Origin: Clostridia bacterium
Lineage (GTDB): Bacteria; Bacillota; Clostridia; Christensenellales; SZUA-584
Direction of reading: 5' to 3'
NCBI GenBank assembly: GCA_003249555.1
Contig: QKIQ01000122.1
Span: 1 to 56,898 of the forward strand
Length of the DNA: 56,898 nucleotides
The position numbers and the translations under genes were made by a program. The notes beneath the pieces were generated by a model, which searched no databases, was not told where the DNA came from, and saw only the letters and a list, made by a program, of their open reading frames with translations. Position 1 is the stretch's first letter, and each line of letters starts with the position of its first letter. Positions 26,017 through 33,362 of the stretch are shown here, in pieces.

Positions 26017-26047
26017 AGCTGCTGCTTTTTATGGCAGCAGCTATTTT
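26017..26047 (+). terminator. Terminator of the duplicated-domain lipoprotein gene
   Basis: AGCTGCTGC and GCAGCAGCT form a perfect 9-bp stem with an 8-base loop, followed by ATTTTT. Confidence 0.85.
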
Positions 26048-26059
26048 TAGTTTGATATA

Positions 26060-26647
26060 TTAAGCGTTTGCGGCTTCGAGCATTGCCTCACACGGTGCGT
26101 GCATGAAGTTTAGTGCGAAGGGAAGATCGCTTAGCCATTTGTCTATGCTGTCCGGCGCTAAGATGAGCGGCATGCGGTTGTGATACGGCGCCATCCATTC
26201 GTTGGCCTGTGTCGTGATAATCACATAGGAATCCGAAAAAGTGTCGGCGATGCCCGCCATGTAGAGCAGCTTTGTTTCGGGCAGGCGAAACAGATATTTA
26301 ACCTTTTTGCCCTGCTCCTGCCGCCATTCGAAAAAGCCCGAGGAGGGAATCACGCAGCGCCGCTTCATAAGCGGTGAACGAAACATCTTTTTGTCCGGCG
26401 CGGTTTCACTGCGCGCGTTGATAATCACGCCGCTGCCCTGCCATTTGGGAAAGCCCCATTTCATAAGCAAAGGGCGGGGGCTGCCTTCGCCGGACACCAG
26501 TACGGGCGCGATATTGGTTGGGAACACTTCGCCGGTCGCCATTGCATCAAGCGCCGGCGTATCCTTATAGCGCTCGTTGATCTCGTTGATAATTTCACGG
26601 TATTCAAGTATCTCGCCCTCTGTGACGACCAGATAACGTCCGCACAT
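26060..26647 (-). CDS. SRAP-domain protein (YedK/HMCES family)
   Basis: This 195-residue SRAP protein has the catalytic Cys2 after Met1 (MCGRY), VFPTNIAPV, MKWGFPKW, INARSET, IPSSGFFEW and the active-site histidine in HNRMP. YedK/HMCES proteins attach covalently to abasic sites in single-stranded DNA and shield them during replication. It is the third gene of an operon headed by a Y-family DNA polymerase with a LexA box, 3 bases after the 87-residue gene. This gives an SOS-inducible unit for replication across or protection of damaged bases. The length is slightly below the usual 210-230 residues, but all key motifs are present. Confidence 0.92.
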   Translation of the reverse strand: MCGRYLVVTEGEILEYREIINEINERYKDTPALDAMATGEVFPTNIAPVLVSGEGSPRPLLMKWGFPKWQGSGVIINARSETAPDKKMFRSPLMKRRCVIPSSGFFEWRQEQGKKVKYLFRLPETKLLYMAGIADTFSDSYVIITTQANEWMAPYHNRMPLILAPDSIDKWLSDLPFALNFMHAPCEAMLEAANA

Positions 26648-26650
26648 TTT

Positions 26651-26914
26651 TTATGCTCCTTTCCTTTCCATAAACCAGCGGTCTTTTTCATAAAACAGAT
26701 ACGTTTGATGGCCGTGCACCATGCACGTGTAGCGGATGCCGGTGCCGCCTGCTTTGAGGCTTGCCGCACGGCAGACATCGAGCACGCGGTCGATGCGGTA
26801 TCGCCGCGCGTTTTCCCACCAGAACGCGATGGGCTCGAGCCTTCCGTCGGGATAAAAAACCGCCGCGACCTTGACATAAACCTTGTTTTCGTTTTCATAT
26901 CGCCTTTCTTTCAT
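26651..26914 (-). CDS. Small conserved-looking protein in the DinB-SRAP operon
   Basis: This 87-residue protein has an apparent beta-rich fold with a charged N-terminus and conserved-looking segments: YVKVAAVFYPDGRLEPIAFW, YRIDRVLDVCRAASLKAGG, and TYLFYEKDRWF. It overlaps the DinB gene by 4 bases (ATGA), and the SRAP gene follows after 3 bases, so the three are translationally coupled. I cannot name the family with certainty; small proteins of this look accompany Y-family polymerases in other Gram-positive bacteria. A role as polymerase accessory or DNA-binding partner is inference. Confidence 0.85.
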   Translation of the reverse strand: MKERRYENENKVYVKVAAVFYPDGRLEPIAFWWENARRYRIDRVLDVCRAASLKAGGTGIRYTCMVHGHQTYLFYEKDRWFMERKGA

Positions 26915-28158
26915 TTTACCATACCGTCCTTAAAAAATCCCACGGGGTGTATGATATGATCGCCCTTGGGGTTGATGCTCCCGAGAGGCTTGTCGGCCAG
27001 CATGCAGGCACGCTGCAAGCTAAAGTGTCCGAAGCGCCGCCTGACTTCGTCTACAGCCCTGTCCAGCGATTCCTGCTTTTCGCGCTGCTGCTCGTTGCCG
27101 AATACCGAGAGCTGAAGCGGCGTGTCTGCCGGTGTAAGATCGGTACAGCGCACACCGATGCTGCGGATGGGGCGCGGCCAACTGTAGTTTTGTGCGAAAA
27201 GCCGCATTGCCGCGTCCGCGATTTCCCGGGATATGTGAGACGGACGTATGAGCTTGCACTGGCGCTCAAAGCGAAAAAGCGCGTTGTCGCGTATGGATAT
27301 CGCCACGGTGCCGCATGAAAATCCGTGCTCACGCATGCGGGTGCAGACGCTTTCGCACAGCACAAACAGTGTGATCTTCACGTCTTCGTTGCACGTTAAG
27401 TCGCGCGGGGTCGTGGTGCTGTTGCCGACGGATTTGATCAGCGACTCCTCGTCCATCTGCATCACGGGCGAATCGTCAAGGCCGTTCGCAAAGGTATGCA
27501 GCACGTCTCCCACCTTGCCGAAAAGGCTGTGCAGCAACGATACGGGCGTGGCGGCGAGGTCGCCGATGGTTGTGACACCGATGCGGTGCAGCTTGAGCTT
27601 GGTGGCGCGTCCCACGTAAAGCAGCTCTTCCACGGGCAGAGGCCACGCCACAGATTTGAAGTTGCTTTGGCTGATGAGTGTCGTGGCATCCGGCTTTTTG
27701 ATGTCTGAACCGAGCTTGGCGAATATCTTGTTGTAGCTGACACCCACCGAGGCGGTGACACCAAGCTCACGCTTGATGCGGCTGCGTATTTCGTTGGCGA
27801 CGAGCACGCCGTTTTCACCGCTGACATCCAGCCACGCCTCATCCAGCCCAAACGGCTCGATCTGCGATGTGTAGTCCGCGTAAATCTGCCGTGCAAGCTT
27901 GGCATACTTTAGATAGAGCGAATAGTTTGGAGGCAGCACAACCAGACCGGGGCATTTCTCGCGCGCCTGCCAGAGCGCCTCGCCCGTGCGTATGCCCGTG
28001 GCCTTGGCGATATAGTTTTTAGCCAGCACGATGCCGTGGCGCAGTTGCTCATCACCGCCAACCACCACGGGTTTCCCCCTTGTTTCAAGGCGATGCACGC
28101 ATTCCACGCTGGCGTAAAAATTGTTCATATCCGAATGTAAAATAACACGCTGCTTCAT
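26911..28158 (-). CDS. dinB: Y-family DNA polymerase (DinB / Pol IV-like)
   Basis: This 415-residue translesion polymerase has the catalytic metal residues in HSDMNNFYASVE (D10) and GLDEAWLDVS, YNKIFAKLGSDIKKP, a helix-hairpin-helix region, and a beta-clamp-binding peptide near LQLSVF in the C-terminal part. ATG 28158 follows AGGTTAAGG and gives the usual N-terminus; the upstream TTG 28176 lies inside the LexA box. DinB polymerases copy past damaged bases with low fidelity. A perfect LexA box overlaps the transcription start, so expression is SOS-induced. The operon continues into the 87-residue protein and SRAP genes. Confidence 0.93.
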   Translation of the reverse strand: MKQRVILHSDMNNFYASVECVHRLETRGKPVVVGGDEQLRHGIVLAKNYIAKATGIRTGEALWQAREKCPGLVVLPPNYSLYLKYAKLARQIYADYTSQIEPFGLDEAWLDVSGENGVLVANEIRSRIKRELGVTASVGVSYNKIFAKLGSDIKKPDATTLISQSNFKSVAWPLPVEELLYVGRATKLKLHRIGVTTIGDLAATPVSLLHSLFGKVGDVLHTFANGLDDSPVMQMDEESLIKSVGNSTTTPRDLTCNEDVKITLFVLCESVCTRMREHGFSCGTVAISIRDNALFRFERQCKLIRPSHISREIADAAMRLFAQNYSWPRPIRSIGVRCTDLTPADTPLQLSVFGNEQQREKQESLDRAVDEVRRRFGHFSLQRACMLADKPLGSINPKGDHIIHPVGFFKDGMVK

Positions 28159-28169
28159 TTCCTTAACCT

Positions 28170-28217
28170 CGAACAAATGTTCGTATATATTATATGCAGC
28201 TTTTTAAAAAAAGACAA
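28170..28217 (-). promoter_or_regulatory. SOS promoter with perfect LexA box
   Basis: On the - strand, -35 TTGTCT (28217-28212) and -10 TATAAT (28194-28189) are separated by 17 bases. The LexA (DinR) box CGAACAAATGTTCG lies at 28170-28183, covering the predicted start of transcription. It is a perfect palindrome and matches the Firmicutes consensus. Confidence 0.92.
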
Positions 28218-28236
28218 TAGAAAAATAAAGTATATT

Positions 28237-28265
28237 TTGCACTCGACCATATTTGGGTATAAAAT
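28237..28265 (+). promoter_or_regulatory. Promoter of the AAA ATPase gene, start codon at the predicted +1
   Basis: TTGCAC (28237-28242) and TAAAAT (28260-28265) are 17 bases apart. The ATG at 28272 lies 6 bases after the -10, and no ribosome binding site is present, so the mRNA is probably leaderless. Confidence 0.6.
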
Positions 28266-28271
28266 GCTCTC

Positions 28272-29006
28272 ATGTATATTGATGCTGTCATTAAAAAGCA
28301 AAATTTATTGGATGAGCGGGACGCGTACTTGAACGATATACCGGCTATTGCCGCGCTCAGCACGCTGCCGCTGCAAAAACCTGTAACGTTTTTTGTGGGG
28401 GAGAACGGCTCAGGCAAATCCACGTTGCTGGAGGCGATCGCCGTCAGCTTTGGGTTTAATCCGGAGGGTGGTTCGCGCAACTTCAGCTTTCATTCAGTGG
28501 AAACCCATTCGGGGCTTCATGAGCTGCTGCGGCTCAGCAAGGGCGTGCCGCGCCCGAAAGACGGCTTTTTTTTGCGCGCCGAGAGCTTCTATAACGTCGC
28601 ATCCGAGGTTGATCGCCTTGCTGATGGTCCGAGGGATCCGTTTTTGGATTCATACGGCGGCAAATCACTGCACGCGCAGTCTCACGGCGAGAGCTTTCTT
28701 TCGCTGATGCTAAACCGCTTTCGGGGAAACGGCTTGTATCTGCTGGACGAGCCGGAGGCGGCGTTGTCGCCGTCGCGCCAGATGACGTTGCTGGCCCGTA
28801 TGCACAGCCTTGCTCAAAAGCAATCGCAGTTTGTTATTGCGACGCATTCGCCAATACTCATGGCATACCCGAACGCGCAGATACTGCTGCTCAGCGATGA
28901 CGGCTTGCAGTTGATCGACTATAAGCAAACGGAGCACTATCAGATTACGCGCAGCTTTTTGGAAAACCCCGAGAGGATGCTTCGTATTTTATTAGAAAAA
29001 GACTAG
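28272..29006 (+). CDS. AAA/ABC-type ATPase of the RecF/SMC-like (AAA_21) group
   Basis: This 244-residue protein has GENGSGKST (Walker A, near residues 42-50), SHGESF as ABC-type signature, LYLLDEPEAAL (Walker B with catalytic Glu) and THSP (switch histidine). These define the compact predicted-ATPase family related to RecF and SMC head domains. There is no coiled-coil insertion. It is transcribed divergently from the SOS-regulated DinB operon, only about 110 bases from it, and its start codon sits at the predicted +1. Its stop shares the CTAG sequence with the stop of the convergent gene. A DNA-repair link is suggested only by position. Confidence 0.85.
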   Translation: MYIDAVIKKQNLLDERDAYLNDIPAIAALSTLPLQKPVTFFVGENGSGKSTLLEAIAVSFGFNPEGGSRNFSFHSVETHSGLHELLRLSKGVPRPKDGFFLRAESFYNVASEVDRLADGPRDPFLDSYGGKSLHAQSHGESFLSLMLNRFRGNGLYLLDEPEAALSPSRQMTLLARMHSLAQKQSQFVIATHSPILMAYPNAQILLLSDDGLQLIDYKQTEHYQITRSFLENPERMLRILLEKD

Positions 29007-30013
29007 AACAGATGAGGCAGTAATAGAATGACGGTAAGAATCAAAACGCCCGCACACACGCAAATGGTGAGCCGCTTCCATTTTTTTGGCGTTGTTTTAC
29101 ATTTCTTCAATGCAACCGTAACGGTGTGCGCTTTGTCGGCAGTATGGCATATATGCAAAGCTTGATTGTTCATATAAACTTTTCCTTCAATTTGCAGTGG
29201 GCAGCCGGGAAGAATGCCCTTTTCCACGACGTGATATTTAAGAATGTACGAGGGAAGGCGAATATTATCTTTAATAGAAGAGGGAAGTTCATCCGCGCTC
29301 ATCACGGTATCGATCAAGGTTTCCATGCAAAGGCGTGCGCCGTATCCGTCTGCGGCCACATACAGCTTATCGTTCGTGTGCTTGTCTTTAATACAGAGCG
29401 TGTCTAAGCTTTCGTCGTGCCACGTCAGTGTTTCGGTTCCGTCTTCCAGTATCAAATTGACAAAGGCTTCATAGCACGCGGTTTTTTTGCACGAGATCGG
29501 CGCCGCGCTCAGTGTTTTCGCTTGCGCAATACCATTTAGCGTCACATATCGGCAAAAACGCTCTTTGCCCTTGGGCGTCAGCTTTGATGCGATATGAACC
29601 AGCCTGTGGATGGAAATGACGGCGGGTGATGACACATGAAGCGCATTATGCTCATCCGCGTGATGAGTGATCAAAAATCTGGCATTTGCCAATGCGTCAT
29701 ACGGCCCTGTTTTTATAAGGGAAGGGAAGTCCTCACTGATTTTCTGCTGTTTGGTTTTGATTTCTTGAATTTGAATGCGGTGTCTTTCTTCCAATTCGCA
29801 TTGGAATCGAAACCGTTTATCGAGGGCAGTGAGCCTTTTTTGTATGTCGTGGTCATGTTTTTTGTCAGCAACAGCAAGCCGTACGATTAGCGCTTGCTTC
29901 TCGTTCAGCATTTGTTCTTTGTTCTTTTGGGCTTGTCCAAGAGCTTTTTCTTCCGTTTTTAGTCTCACGTTGAGGTCTTCCACGGCTCTTGGTATCTTTT
30001 TATGTGTTCCCAT
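29003..30013 (-). CDS. Hypothetical tail-anchored protein with N-terminal coiled coil
   Basis: This 336-residue protein starts with a long charged coiled-coil-like region (about residues 5-95, rich in Lys, Glu and Gln), followed by a globular part of about 200 residues, and ends in a single hydrophobic helix (about 318-335) after a lysine-rich stretch. The segment ILPGCPLQIEGKVY near residue 270 slightly recalls the GIDE-type domain of membrane proteins, but this is weak. GGGAG precedes the ATG. It is convergent with the AAA ATPase gene, and the two stop codons overlap. Function unknown. Confidence 0.75.
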   Translation of the reverse strand: MGTHKKIPRAVEDLNVRLKTEEKALGQAQKNKEQMLNEKQALIVRLAVADKKHDHDIQKRLTALDKRFRFQCELEERHRIQIQEIKTKQQKISEDFPSLIKTGPYDALANARFLITHHADEHNALHVSSPAVISIHRLVHIASKLTPKGKERFCRYVTLNGIAQAKTLSAAPISCKKTACYEAFVNLILEDGTETLTWHDESLDTLCIKDKHTNDKLYVAADGYGARLCMETLIDTVMSADELPSSIKDNIRLPSYILKYHVVEKGILPGCPLQIEGKVYMNNQALHICHTADKAHTVTVALKKCKTTPKKWKRLTICVCAGVLILTVILLLPHLF

Positions 30014-30149
30014 CTTATCTGCTCCCGCTTTATCACAAAGCTACCATTATTTTATATCGTATGAAATAAGCGGAAGCATAAGATATATACAAAAAATTAT
30101 TTAATGGCAGATATCAAAGACGGAAAATATGATATGGCACCCTTGCATT

Positions 30150-30455
30150 TTATCGCGAAAAGGCTTGCTTGGCATCGATAAGACCTGCATCGTATGCTTT
30201 CCTGATAAGGAGGTATTCGTCCCGCCTGCCGAAATACAATGCACAGTAATTTCTCTGTATCTGCGTGCCGTGAAATAAATAGTACTCCATGGTTTTTACG
30301 CCCTCATCAGTGTCAACTTGCCCCAGCGCAAAATCAATAAACTTTGTTTCGGCCAATGATATGCGTTTATTAAGATGCTTCATGATTTCGCCAATAGACG
30401 CTTGGGTACCCTCTTTCGCTAAGTCGATATAGTATTGTAATGTGTGATGCCTCAT
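30150..30455 (-). CDS. Hypothetical small protein
   Basis: This 101-residue soluble, mostly helical protein includes YYIDLAKEGTQASIGEIMKH and DEGVKTMEYYLFHG, ending near AYDAGLIDAKQAF. GGAAGGTGA directly precedes ATG 30455, which is chosen over the longer frame starting at 30539, because that longer frame crosses the upstream stub gene. Its start lies 4 bases beyond the stop of the alpha/beta-hydrolase stub, in the same orientation, so both may be co-transcribed. I do not recognise the family. Confidence 0.65.
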   Translation of the reverse strand: MRHHTLQYYIDLAKEGTQASIGEIMKHLNKRISLAETKFIDFALGQVDTDEGVKTMEYYLFHGTQIQRNYCALYFGRRDEYLLIRKAYDAGLIDAKQAFSR

Positions 30456-30459
30456 ACAA

Positions 30460-30615
30460 TCACCTTCCTTTACTTCCTGCTTCCAGCAAAAACGTCTTGC
30501 CGTAAGACGTGTCGGCATATTTTTTGGTAAAAGGGACAAAGCTTAATATTTGATTATAGTAGCCGCGTATTTTGTCGCGTCCCTCTTTAGACTTAAATAC
30601 GTCGATTCTGTTCAT
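30460..30615 (-). pseudogene. N-terminal stub of an alpha/beta hydrolase
   Basis: A 51-codon gene starts at ATG 30615 after GAGGAGG and ends at TGA 30460-30462. The peptide begins MNRIDVFKSKEGRDKI and contains SYGKTFLLEAGSKG, which is the usual N-terminal strand of alpha/beta hydrolases just before their PPVILLHG motif. It then stops after two more residues. The rest of the hydrolase, including the nucleophile elbow and catalytic triad, is missing, and the next gene begins within 5 bases. A deletion or rearrangement appears to have removed about 200 codons. Its start overlaps the stop of the upstream small gene. Confidence 0.6.
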
Positions 30616-30860
30616 GTTGATTCCTCCTCGTTTTGTTCTGTCAGCACCTCAACGGCACTCAGTATGGCCGACATAAATTTGATATTGCCCCACAGCGTGA
30701 CGCGTACTTTGTAGTCCGGCTCTATAAACTGCGCATGCATGGAAGATTGTCCGTATTCGGGCGGCTTTATGTTCATTGCTGCTGTCAGCGTATTGACAAT
30801 GCGTATGGCCTCGTCGCGGCTGCTTACATGAATATCGATCACCGAGACCCGTTTTTTCAA
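30612..30860 (-). CDS. Hypothetical small protein, start uncertain
   Basis: The - strand frame ends at TGA 30612-30614, overlapping the ATG of the hydrolase stub by ATGA. The protein-like part is about 75-82 residues and includes VIDIHVSSRDEAIRIVNTL and FIEPDYKVRVTLWGNIKFM. Possible starts are TTG 30860 and GTG 30842; neither has a clear ribosome site. The longer frame up to 31028 runs into the divergent SDR gene and is unlikely. The family is not recognised. Confidence 0.45.
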   Translation of the reverse strand: MKKRVSVIDIHVSSRDEAIRIVNTLTAAMNIKPPEYGQSSMHAQFIEPDYKVRVTLWGNIKFMSAILSAVEVLTEQNEEEST

Positions 30861-30947
30861 AAAGTATATTTGAACAGGCAGTGAGGGATTTAGCTTTGAG
30901 ATTATTAATGTTAGAATAAGCAAAGTATTAGCAAAGGAGCGGCAAAT

Positions 30948-31727
30948 ATGAAATTCAACGATAAAATCTGTATTGTCACGGGGGGTGCGAACGGTATTGG
31001 GCGCTGCATCGCGGAGGCGTTTATCCATGAGGGCGCACGCGTGGCCGTGATGGATACGGATGCGGAATCGGGCACGAAGCTGGTTGAGAAGTACGCAGAC
31101 AAGCTGCTTTTCATTAGGAGCGATATTTCCGAAAAAGAATCGCTGGAGCGTTTTGCAAAGAAGGTGCTGGGAGCATTCGGAAAGGTGGATTGTTTGATAA
31201 ACAACGCGTGCATCAGCAAAAAAGGGCTGGTTTCGCGCTGTTCATATGAGGATTTTAATGATGTGCTGCGCATCGGCGTGACTGCGCCTTATTATCTGAC
31301 GATGCTGTTTGCGGAGCATTTCGCGCCAGGTGCGGCCATCGTGAACATTTCGTCCACACGCTATTTGATGTCTCAGCCGGACACCGAGAGCTATACCGCG
31401 GCCAAGGGCGGCATCAGCGCGCTTACACATGCGCTCTCTGTCAGCCTTGCGGGCAAGGTGCGCGTGAACGCGGTTTGCCCCGGCTGGATTGATACAGGCG
31501 CGTATCAGCATGAAGACGACTATGTGCAAAGATATTCAAGCCCAGACGAAGCCCAGCATCCCGCCGGTCGCGTCGGCAAGCCGCAGGATATCGCAAATAT
31601 GGTGCTGTATCTGTGCAGCGAAGATGCGGGGTTTATGGACGGGCAGAACATCGTTGTAGACGGCGGCATGACGCGCCGGATGATTTATCATGGCGATAAT
31701 GGCTGGACAATGAACGAAAAGGAGTAA
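30948..31727 (+). CDS. Short-chain dehydrogenase/reductase
   Basis: This 259-residue classical SDR has TGGANGIG, the NNAC variant of the NNAG motif, a conserved serine in NISS, the catalytic YTAAK, CPGWIDTG and a C-terminal VDGG. The substrate cannot be predicted. AAAGGAG precedes the ATG, with a weak promoter (TTTAGC at 30889-30894, TAGAAT at 30912-30917). Its stop codon immediately abuts the 3' end of the convergent amidase gene (31728). It looks like a single-gene unit. Confidence 0.88.
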   Translation: MKFNDKICIVTGGANGIGRCIAEAFIHEGARVAVMDTDAESGTKLVEKYADKLLFIRSDISEKESLERFAKKVLGAFGKVDCLINNACISKKGLVSRCSYEDFNDVLRIGVTAPYYLTMLFAEHFAPGAAIVNISSTRYLMSQPDTESYTAAKGGISALTHALSVSLAGKVRVNAVCPGWIDTGAYQHEDDYVQRYSSPDEAQHPAGRVGKPQDIANMVLYLCSEDAGFMDGQNIVVDGGMTRRMIYHGDNGWTMNEKE

Positions 31728-32621
31728 TCAGCCGAAGTAATCGGCGATACCGTTGGCGATGCCGTGCGCGCAAAGATCCTGATAATCGTCCTTAATAAGC
31801 AGCTTATCTTCCTGTTCGTTTGTCATATATCCCATTTCAATGTTGCACACGGGCACGGTGCTCCAGTTGAAGCCGGTTTGGTCGCTGCGGGGCTGAAGAC
31901 CCAGATCTTTGGCGCCCGTGGCGTCGACAAAGGCCTTGATGATACACTTGCCCGCTTCCTTGCTCGCGTCGTTGATGGCTGCCGTGCAGTTGTTGGAAGG
32001 AATCAGCACCACCGCGCCGTGCTTGTCGCTGTTGTCTGAGCCGTTGCAGTGCAGGCGTACCACAAGGCTGGCACCGGCATCATTCATCATAACGGCGCGT
32101 TCGCTGTTGGAGATATTTACATCGTGCGATTCGCGTGTCATGACCACCGTGGCACCAAGGTCCTGTAATATCCTTTTGAGCTTTAACCCCACCTGCAAAT
32201 TCACTTCATACTCGGTGACGCCGGTGAAACGTCCCTGTGTGCCCGAGGACACCTTCTTTTTTGTTTCATCAGAGCCGGGCGCGACAGGCTCCTGCTCGGA
32301 GTTGCTGTGCGCCTGATGACCCGGGTCTAGGCCGATGACAATGCCTGAAAGGGGTGTGCCTGTGGCGTTGCTTGCTTTGGCAGTGTTTATTGCGGGCTCG
32401 GCTGACGGCTCCGATGTGCGTTCGGGTGTGGATTCCGGCGTTGCGGCAATGGGCGTGGTCGATAGCGTTACATCGGGGGATGGCTGTGCAGATACGGCAG
32501 ATGCCGTCGGAGACGGCTCGGTGCTGCTTGGTGCTGAGGAGCCGCTGTCCACGGCTTGTCCGCATGCACAAAGCAGCATTACCAGCGCAATCAGCAAAGT
32601 TATCAGTTTATATTGTCTCAT
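31728..32621 (-). CDS. N-acetylmuramoyl-L-alanine amidase (Amidase_3) lipoprotein
   Basis: The 297-residue product has a signal peptide with a lipobox ending in LCAC, a Ser/Thr/Pro-rich linker (about residues 25-90), and an Amidase_3 domain with zinc ligands in LDPGH, the Glu of TEYEVNL and the His of RLHCNGS, plus the catalytic Glu of IEMGYMTN. Such enzymes cut the bond between N-acetylmuramic acid and L-alanine in peptidoglycan. I chose ATG 32621, preceded by AAAGGAT, over the much longer frame beginning at 32909, because only it gives a lipoprotein signal. Lipid anchoring outside the membrane is expected. Confidence 0.9.
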   Translation of the reverse strand: MRQYKLITLLIALVMLLCACGQAVDSGSSAPSSTEPSPTASAVSAQPSPDVTLSTTPIAATPESTPERTSEPSAEPAINTAKASNATGTPLSGIVIGLDPGHQAHSNSEQEPVAPGSDETKKKVSSGTQGRFTGVTEYEVNLQVGLKLKRILQDLGATVVMTRESHDVNISNSERAVMMNDAGASLVVRLHCNGSDNSDKHGAVVLIPSNNCTAAINDASKEAGKCIIKAFVDATGAKDLGLQPRSDQTGFNWSTVPVCNIEMGYMTNEQEDKLLIKDDYQDLCAHGIANGIADYFG

Positions 32622-32936
32622 TAATGTAATCCTTTGTTTTATTATGCGGTATAACCTCAGATGCCGCAAATTATGTGATTGATATTCTGTGTTACCATAA
32701 TAAGTTTTACACCTTGAGATGTCAACCATTTGAAGCAATGGGTTGTATTTCTGACCGTTTTGTATGGATGAAATAATATATAAAACCATAAAGTATATAA
32801 ACACACCAATATAAGTGTGGAGAAAACATTTTTTTTTAAAAAAAACGAATTTTTTTAATTTTTTGATAGCACTTTTGTACTTTTCAAACGTCTTACACAT
32901 GACGCGCAATTGCAGGGGCGCGGAGTTACATTTTTA

Positions 32937-33203
32937 CCTGTGCGGGCTGCATAAAATAAGTCTTCTTATTGTGTGACCCGCCATCTCCCTAAAAGGCGAG
33001 AAAAGCCTTGAGGCGGAGAAAAGAATGCTATTTTCCTGCGCAGGCCGCATAAAACAAACCCCATAATACTCTTTTGTGTGGCCTGCCATCTCCCTATAAA
33101 GCGGGAAAAGCCATGAGGCGGAGAAAAGAATGCTATTTTCCTGCGCAGGCCGCATAAAACAAACCCCATAATACCCTTTTGTGTGGCCTGCCATCTCCCT
33201 ATT
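32937..33203 (-). repeat. Three tandem copies of a ~105-bp intergenic repeat
   Basis: Copies start at 32937 (98 bases, diverged), 33035 (105 bases) and 33140 (partial, to about 33203). Copies 2 and 3 are almost identical. Each carries inverted GCAGGCC...GGCCTGC arms about 30 bases apart, and copies 2 and 3 also have the palindrome CCTGCGCAGG. In copy 1 the arms read GCGGG...CCCGC, so one base pair has changed on both sides. The surrounding gap (32622-33362) is otherwise AT-rich and holds only the promoter of the next gene. Confidence 0.85.
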
Positions 33204-33303
33204 ATTGTATCTTCCGACTTGTCTGTTATGGTCTATGCAAAAATTCACTCTTAAATGCATTTTCCGGCCTATACGTGTGATGGGTTTTTATGTATGAAAA
33301 TGA

Positions 33304-33333
33304 TTTACAAATTCTATCGCTTGCATATATGAT
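33304..33333 (+). promoter_or_regulatory. Promoter of the first alkaline phosphatase gene
   Basis: TTTACA (33304-33309) and TATGAT (33328-33333) are 18 bases apart. Only one TTTACA half-site is present, with no periodic PhoP-box array as seen before the second phosphatase gene. Confidence 0.45.
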
Positions 33334-33362
33334 AATGATGAGGAACTTTTTTGGAGGATATT

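Noticed and set aside
32622-32909. 96-residue extension of the amidase
   Set aside because: It lacks family similarity and would bury the lipoprotein signal; ATG 32621 has its own ribosome site.
32937-33203. CRISPR array
   Set aside because: The units are ~105 bases and contiguous, with no unique spacers and no cas genes.
32934-33260. 108-codon - strand frame through the 105-bp repeats, read as a repeat protein
   Set aside because: It is open because the unit length is a multiple of 3. No ribosome site or plausible fold is present, and the DNA-level inverted arms explain the conservation better.
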